From CAIOSQ01 sp964434345 (GTDB taxonomy: Bacteria; Pseudomonadota; Alphaproteobacteria; CACIAM-22H2), in NCBI GenBank assembly GCA_964434345.1, contig CAYSUY010000145.1, positions 1 to 10,925 on the forward strand: a stretch of DNA of 10,925 nt, written 5' to 3'. The notes beneath the pieces are model-generated. The model was not told where the DNA came from, searched no databases, and saw only the letters and a program-made list of their open reading frames with translations. Position 1 is the stretch's first letter, and each line of letters begins with the position of its first letter. Made by a program: the position numbers and the translations under genes. Positions 6,850 through 10,925 of this stretch are shown in pieces.

Positions 6850-8308
6850 GGACGCTGGTCTCCGCTCGCGGCGCTGCATCGCGGTGCTCGGCCGCGAAAC
6901 GCAGCCAGAGCGCGGAGGCGACCACCTGCCTGTACGCCGCGGAGGCGCGCAGGTCGTCGATCGGATCCATCGCGCCCGCGAGCGCCTCGACCATCTCCTC
7001 GTCGAGCGCTTCGTCCCATGTACGTCCGGTCGCGAGCGCCTCGACACCGTGCAGCCGCAGCGGCACGGCCGCCATCCCGCCATAGGCGATGCGGCAGGCC
7101 GCGATGCGGCCATCGGCGCCGAGTTCGACCGCGAAACAGGCGCAGACCGCGGAAATGTCCGAGTCATGCCGTTTGGCGATCTTGTAGGCGGCGAAGCGCG
7201 TGCCCGCGCCAGGCTTCGGGATGCGGATGCGGGTCACGATCTCGCCGGGCTGCAGCGCGGTACGACGATAGCCGACGAAGAAATCGGACAGGGCCACGGA
7301 GCGACGCCGCCCGGCACGCCAGAGGTCGAGCGTCGCGTCGAGCGCCAGCAGCGCGGGCGCCCCGTCGCCGATCGGCGAGGCGTTCGCGAGATTGCCGCCG
7401 ATGGTCGCAACGTTGCGGATCTGCAGCCCGGCGAAGCGCGCGATCAACTCGTCCATGCCGGGCCAGAGGGCCGCGAGCGCGCCATGCGCGTCGCGCCAGG
7501 ATACGCCGGCGCCGATGTCGAGATGCGATCCCGCATCCCGGATGCCCTGCAGTTCGGCAACGTCGCCGAGATGGATCAGGACGTCGAACCGGCGGTGTTT
7601 CTTGGTGATCTCGAGGCCGAGATCGGTAGCACCCGCGACGAACACGGCGTCCGGCGCCTCGGCGATGGCCGCGTCGAGTTCGGCGAGGTTGCGCGGCGCA
7701 TGCCAGCGGCGCCCGTTGCCGTCATGGCGCAGGCCTCGCGCCCGGGTCAGCGCATCGAGCCGTGCCCGGCGCTCCGGCATGTCGGCGCCGAAATCGCGGC
7801 CGGTGCGCGGCCGGTCGCGCATCCGCGCGGCTGCCTCCAGGATCGGGCGATAGCCGGTGCAGCGGCAGAGATTTCCGGCCAGCGCGCGGCGCGCCGGTTC
7901 GTCGCCGGCGGGGGTTCCATCGTGGAGCAGCGCGTAGAGGCTCATCACGAAGCCGGGCGTGCAGAACCCGCATTGCGAGCCATGGCACGCGACCATTGCC
8001 GCCTGGGCGGGATGCAGCGCGCCGGTGTCGTCGCGCAGGCTCTCGACGGTGAACGCCTCGCAGCCATCCAGGGTCGCGATCGGCTGGATGCAGGCATTGA
8101 CGGCATGGCAGGAGAGCCCGCCAGACGTGTCGGGCGTGCCGACGACGACCGTGCAGGCGCCGCAATCGCCTTCCGCGCAACCTTCTTTCGTGCCGCGCCG
8201 CCCGGCGTCGCCGCGCAGCCATTCGAGCACGGTCGTGTTAGGATCGATGGCGTCGATCCTGCACAGCCTGTCGTCGAGGAAGAATACGATGGCGTCGTCC
8301 ATGGCCAT
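6842..8308 (-). CDS. xdhA: Xanthine dehydrogenase iron-sulfur/FAD (small) subunit XdhA
   Basis: Electron-transfer subunit, 488 residues, passing electrons from the molybdenum site of XdhB through two 2Fe-2S clusters to FAD and then to an acceptor, normally NAD+. The plant-type ferredoxin cluster uses Cys44, Cys49, Cys52 (KEGCAEGDCGAC) and Cys73 (VNACIQP). The second cluster uses Cys113, Cys116 (SQCGFCTPGF) and Cys148, Cys150 (GNLCRCTGYRP). The FAD domain shows VAGATDLGLEITKKH (about 224-238) and IRNVATIGGNLANASPIGD (about 297-315), followed by a CO-dehydrogenase-flavoprotein C-terminal domain with YRRTALQPGEIV. Two in-frame ATGs compete: 8308 (MAMDD) and 8302 (MDD). A GGAG at 8313-8316 is 4 nt from the first and 10 nt from the second, so the start is uncertain by two residues. 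The stop overlaps xdhB by 8 bp. First gene of the leftward xdh unit; its promoter should lie in 8309-8386. Confidence 0.96.
   Translation of the reverse strand: MAMDDAIVFFLDDRLCRIDAIDPNTTVLEWLRGDAGRRGTKEGCAEGDCGACTVVVGTPDTSGGLSCHAVNACIQPIATLDGCEAFTVESLRDDTGALHPAQAAMVACHGSQCGFCTPGFVMSLYALLHDGTPAGDEPARRALAGNLCRCTGYRPILEAAARMRDRPRTGRDFGADMPERRARLDALTRARGLRHDGNGRRWHAPRNLAELDAAIAEAPDAVFVAGATDLGLEITKKHRRFDVLIHLGDVAELQGIRDAGSHLDIGAGVSWRDAHGALAALWPGMDELIARFAGLQIRNVATIGGNLANASPIGDGAPALLALDATLDLWRAGRRRSVALSDFFVGYRRTALQPGEIVTRIRIPKPGAGTRFAAYKIAKRHDSDISAVCACFAVELGADGRIAACRIAYGGMAAVPLRLHGVEALATGRTWDEALDEEMVEALAGAMDPIDDLRASAAYRQVVASALWLRFAAEHRDAAPRAETSVHG
6859..6863 (-). promoter_or_regulatory. Shine-Dalgarno for xdhB inside the end of xdhA
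   Basis: Read on the minus strand this is GGAGA, 9 nt before the ATG at 6849. It lies within the last codons of xdhA and decides the xdhB start, showing that xdhB has its own ribosome-binding site despite the 8-bp gene overlap. By contrast, xdhC has no recognisable site and relies on the ATGA overlap. Confidence 0.6.
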
Positions 8309-8386
8309 GGGGGCTCCAGCCTGTCCGCAACGCGGATCCGTCCGGGATGATCGGGCCCAGGACGGCGCCATGGCAAGGGCGGCGCG
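8309..8386. promoter_or_regulatory. Divergent xdhA/queG intergenic region
   Basis: These 78 bp separate the starts of xdhA (leftward) and queG (rightward), so promoters for both are expected here or inside the neighbouring 5' ends. I cannot point to a clear -35/-10 pair, a palindromic operator or a riboswitch. The call rests on gene orientation only. Confidence 0.4.
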
Positions 8387-9535
8387 ATGAGCGATGGTGC
8401 TGCGGGCGCGGCGGCGATCCGCGAACGGGCTGCGGCGCTGGGCTTCGACGCCGTGGGGATCGCGCGGGCCGCGCAGGTGCCCCATCAGGCCTCCCGGCTC
8501 GCCGATTTCCTCGCCGCCGGCCGCCATGCCGGGATGGACTGGATGGCGACTCATGCCGAGCGCCGCGCCGATCCGCGCGTCCTGTGGCCGGAGGCGCGGA
8601 GCATCGTGATGCTCGGCGTGGACTACGCGCCGGATGGCGATCCGATGGCGCTGCTTGCCCGGCGGGACCGCGGCATCGTGTCCGCCTATGCCCGGCGGCG
8701 CGACTATCACGACGTGGTGAAGGGGCGCCTCAAGCTGCTCGCCGGCTGGATCCAGGCGCGACACGGCGGCGCGGTGAAGGTGTTCGTCGACACCGCGCCG
8801 GTGATGGAGAAGCCGCTCGCCGCGGCGGCCGGGATCGGCTGGCAGGGAAAGCACACCAACCTGGTGTCGGCGGAGCGCGGATCCTGGCTCTTCCTCGGCG
8901 CGATCTTCACGACGCTGGCACTGGAGCCGGACGCGGCCCATGCCGATCGCTGCGGATCCTGCACGCGGTGTCTCGACATCTGCCCGACCGGCGCGTTTCC
9001 CGCGCCCTACCGTCTCGATGCGCGGCGCTGCATCGCCTACCTCACCATCGAACACAAGGGACACATCGCGCCCGAGTTCCGGAGCGCGATCGGCAACCGC
9101 GTCTTCGGCTGCGACGATTGTCTCGCGGTCTGCCCATGGAACAAGTTCGCGCGCGCGACGCGCGACGGCGCGCTCGCGGCACGCGCCGAGCTGGAGGCGC
9201 CGGATCTTGCGATGCTCGCCGCGCTGGACGACGCGGGGTTCAGGCGGCTCTTTGCGGGCACTCCGGTGAAGCGCACCGGTCGCGACCGCTTCGTGCGCAA
9301 CGTGCTCGTCGCGATCGGCAATTCCGGCGACCTGGCGCTCGCCTCCGCCGCGCGCGCGCGACTTGCCGACGACTCGCCGCTGGTGCGCGCGATGGCGGTA
9401 TGGGCCTTGTCGCGCCTGCTCACCCGCGAGGCCTTCGCGGACCTGCGCACCGCCCATGCCGCGATCGAACCCGACGCGGCCGTGAGCGCGGAATGGGCGT
9501 CGGCGACGTTGCGGCCCGATGCCGCGCCGGCGTAG
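8387..9535 (+). CDS. queG: Epoxyqueuosine reductase QueG
   Basis: Cobalamin- and iron-sulfur-dependent enzyme that reduces epoxyqueuosine to queuosine in the wobble position of tRNAs with GUN anticodons, the last step of the pathway; cytoplasmic. The protein is 382 residues, close to the E. coli length. It has the family N-terminal ALGFDAVGIA (17-26), GRHAGMDWM (45-53), the VDTAPVMEKPLA segment with the probable catalytic Asp135, and IGWQGKHTNL (150-159). Two 4Fe-4S clusters are formed by CGSCTRCLDICP (Cys189, 192, 195, 199), RRCIAYLTIEHKG (Cys215) and CDDCLAVCPWN (Cys242, 245, 249). The C terminus has the HEAT-like segment DRFVRNVLVAIGNSGD typical of QueG. A weak AAGG lies about 10 nt upstream of the ATG. 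No other queuosine gene is visible in the window. Confidence 0.96.
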   Translation: MSDGAAGAAAIRERAAALGFDAVGIARAAQVPHQASRLADFLAAGRHAGMDWMATHAERRADPRVLWPEARSIVMLGVDYAPDGDPMALLARRDRGIVSAYARRRDYHDVVKGRLKLLAGWIQARHGGAVKVFVDTAPVMEKPLAAAAGIGWQGKHTNLVSAERGSWLFLGAIFTTLALEPDAAHADRCGSCTRCLDICPTGAFPAPYRLDARRCIAYLTIEHKGHIAPEFRSAIGNRVFGCDDCLAVCPWNKFARATRDGALAARAELEAPDLAMLAALDDAGFRRLFAGTPVKRTGRDRFVRNVLVAIGNSGDLALASAARARLADDSPLVRAMAVWALSRLLTREAFADLRTAHAAIEPDAAVSAEWASATLRPDAAPA

Positions 9536-9552
9536 CTTGACCGGATAAATCC

Positions 9553-9558
9553 AGGGAG
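9553..9558 (+). promoter_or_regulatory. Shine-Dalgarno for the amidohydrolase
   Basis: AGGGAG, 8 nt before the ATG at 9567, in the 31-bp gap after queG. It is the best ribosome-binding site in the window and supports the chosen start. Confidence 0.7.
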
Positions 9559-9566
9559 CCTTCGAC

Positions 9567-10802
9567 ATGGGCCAGTTGCTGTTCCGCAATCTCGAGCTTC
9601 TCGACCCGCATTGGGACGCCCCGCGCGGCGGCTACGAGGTGCTGGTCGAGGGCGACACGATCCGTGAGGTGTCGGCCAAGCCGATCAAGGCCCGTGACGC
9701 CCAGGTGATCGATTGCGGCAAGCGGACGCTGATGCCGGGTTTGATCGACTGCCATGTCCACGTCTTCCTGTCGGAGGTCTATATCCGTCGGCTCGAGGAG
9801 ATGCCGCTGACGCTGATGACGGCACATTCGGCCGGGATCATGCGCGGCATGCTCAACCGCGGCTTCACGACCGTTCGCGACACCGGCGGCGCCGACTGGG
9901 GCATCAAGATCGCGGTCGAGAGCGGCCTCATTCCCGGCCCGCGCCTGTTCATCGCGGGCCGCGCCATCGGTCCGACCGGCGGGCACAGCGATTCGCGCCG
10001 CCGCACCGACACGGGCGCGTCCTGCAAGTGCTGCAATGCGATGACCTATTGCATGGAGATCGCCGATGGCGCCGATGCCGTGCGCAAGGCGGCGCGCGAG
10101 CAGATCCGGCTGGGTGCCGACCAGATCAAGATCATGGTCTCCGGCGGCGTCGCGTCGCCCTACGACCCGCTCGACTCGCGGCAGTATTCGCTGGACGAGA
10201 TCGCCGCCGCGGTGGAAGAGGCGGACGCCTTCGGCAAGTACACCCAGGCCCATGCCTATACGCCGGTCGCGATCCAGCGCGCGGTCGCGCAGGGCGTGCG
10301 GACGATCGAGCACGGCAACCTGATCGACATGCCGTCGGCGAAGCTGATGGCCAAGAAGGGCGCCTATCTCGTCGCCAACCTCGTCGCCTATTACGCGATG
10401 AAGGAGCGCGCCAAGGAATTCGGCATGGGCGCGGACATGCTGGCCAAGAACGACATGGTGATCGATGGCGGCCTGAAGTCGCTGGAGATCTGCAAGCGCG
10501 CCGGCGTCAAGGTCGGCTATGGCAGCGACCTGCTCGGCCAGTTGATGATCGATCAGAGCCGCGAGTTCCTGTTGCGCAGCGAGGTGCTTTCGCCGATCGA
10601 GATCATCCGCCAGGCGACGCTCGTGGGCGCCGAGGTGGTGCGGATGGAAGGCAAACTCGGCTGCGTCGCTCCCGGCGCCTTCGCTGACCTGATCGTCGTC
10701 GACGGCAATCCGGTGAAGAACCTGGGCCTGTTCCAGGATCAGGGCGCGCATATCCCGGCGATCATGCAGGGCGGGCGCTTCTTCAAGAACGCGCTGGTCT
10801 GA
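9567..10802 (+). CDS. Metal-dependent amidohydrolase (imidazolonepropionase/prolidase-like subgroup)
   Basis: A 411-residue amidohydrolase-superfamily enzyme with a TIM-barrel metal centre that would hydrolyse an amide or peptide-like bond. Predicted metal ligands and catalytic residues are His63 and His65 (GLIDCHVHVF), Lys188, probably carboxylated (DQIKIMVSGG), His229 (QAHAYTP), His249 (RTIEHGNL) and Asp321 (GYGSDLLG). A further subgroup motif, PTGGHSD, includes His140. The N-terminal small beta-domain and the C-terminal ADLIVVDGNPVKN strand are typical. The subgroup includes Xaa-Pro and Xaa-Lys/Arg dipeptidases and related hydrolases, but specificity cannot be read from the sequence. A segment at 153-162 has four cysteines (Cys153, 155, 156, 162). 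No signal peptide, so probably cytoplasmic. It lies 31 bp after queG and 5 bp before a probable ABC permease gene, which suggests that the enzyme acts on an imported substrate. Confidence 0.92.
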   Translation: MGQLLFRNLELLDPHWDAPRGGYEVLVEGDTIREVSAKPIKARDAQVIDCGKRTLMPGLIDCHVHVFLSEVYIRRLEEMPLTLMTAHSAGIMRGMLNRGFTTVRDTGGADWGIKIAVESGLIPGPRLFIAGRAIGPTGGHSDSRRRTDTGASCKCCNAMTYCMEIADGADAVRKAAREQIRLGADQIKIMVSGGVASPYDPLDSRQYSLDEIAAAVEEADAFGKYTQAHAYTPVAIQRAVAQGVRTIEHGNLIDMPSAKLMAKKGAYLVANLVAYYAMKERAKEFGMGADMLAKNDMVIDGGLKSLEICKRAGVKVGYGSDLLGQLMIDQSREFLLRSEVLSPIEIIRQATLVGAEVVRMEGKLGCVAPGAFADLIVVDGNPVKNLGLFQDQGAHIPAIMQGGRFFKNALV

Positions 10803-10807
10803 TCCGC

Positions 10808-10925
10808 GTGGCCGTGGCCGTCGACACCAGGCGCCTCGGGCGCTGGGCACTCAACGCCGTCGCGTGCGTCGCGATGGCGTACCTGCTCACGCCGCTCGTC
10901 TCGATCACCTGGCTCGCCTTCTGGA
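10808..10925 (+). CDS. Probable ABC-transporter permease, N-terminal fragment cut by window
   Basis: An open frame starts at GTG 10808 (alternative GTG 10814), 5 bp after the amidohydrolase stop, and runs to the right edge: 39 complete codons. The peptide has a short basic N terminus (DTRRLGRW) followed by one hydrophobic segment ending in YLLTPLVSITWLAFW, the usual first membrane helix of PotB/PotC-like binding-protein-dependent permeases. No Shine-Dalgarno is evident, so translational coupling with the amidohydrolase is likely. The fragment is too short to contain the EAA loop, so the assignment is tentative; another membrane protein is possible. Confidence 0.55.
   Translation, partial: MAVAVDTRRLGRWALNAVACVAMAYLLTPLVSITWLAFW

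Noticed and set aside
4609..7608. A 999-codon open frame on the plus strand, antisense to xdhB and xdhA
   Set aside because: It runs through the N gap, has an arginine-rich composition with no recognisable domain, and mirrors two well-supported genes on the other strand. It is a GC-bias shadow.
9537..9550. TTGACC followed by GATAAAT, resembling promoter elements
   Set aside because: The two boxes are 2 bp apart, not 16-18 bp, and neither has a partner at the right distance. There is no support for a promoter here.
6842..9589. An extended xdhA reaching into queG (915 codons)
   Set aside because: The first 427 codons are antisense to queG and unlike any XdhA. The ferredoxin domain begins right after the ATGs at 8308/8302.
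9420..10850. A 476-codon minus-strand open frame opposite the amidohydrolase
   Set aside because: It is antisense to a gene with all its metal ligands in order, and it has no family motifs of its own.

Overview
The window is a high-GC, densely coded bacterial chromosomal segment with short gaps and several start/stop overlaps. It most resembles an alphaproteobacterium. That is inferred from base composition and from the style of the XdhA/XdhB/XdhC and QueG proteins; no rRNA or other taxonomic marker is present. Nine genes can be supported, two of them cut by the window edges. There is one 10-base run of N. I see no RNA gene, CRISPR array, insertion sequence or phage gene.

Layout from left to right: (1) a DegT/ArnB-type PLP-dependent sugar aminotransferase on the minus strand, cut at the left edge; (2) an amidase-signature hydrolase on the plus strand, divergent from the aminotransferase, with a strong hairpin in the 116 bp between them; (3) a membrane WecA/WbpL-like sugar-1-phosphate transferase on the minus strand, convergent with the amidase and only 7 bp from it; (4) the xanthine dehydrogenase set, transcribed leftward as xdhA-xdhB-xdhC with overlapping start and stop codons; (5) on the plus strand, queG (epoxyqueuosine reductase), divergent from xdhA across 78 bp; (6) a metal-dependent amidohydrolase 31 bp downstream of queG; (7) the first 39 codons of a probable ABC-transporter permease, 5 bp after the amidohydrolase.

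Functionally there are three themes. XdhA (2Fe-2S and FAD), XdhB (molybdenum cofactor) and XdhC (cofactor maturation) together form a complete purine-oxidising enzyme unit (hypoxanthine to xanthine to urate). The residues that mark purine rather than aldehyde substrates are present in XdhB. The aminotransferase and the glycosyl-1-phosphate transferase are typical surface-polysaccharide genes (an amino-deoxy sugar plus a lipid-linked initiating transferase), but here they are separated by the amidase on the opposite strand. The amidohydrolase and the downstream permease look like the start of an uptake-and-hydrolysis operon for an amide or peptide-like compound.

I did not find a convincing undescribed system. 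The most useful second-look items are the hairpin upstream of the amidase, the gap inside xdhB close to its catalytic glutamate, and the unusual gene neighbourhoods.
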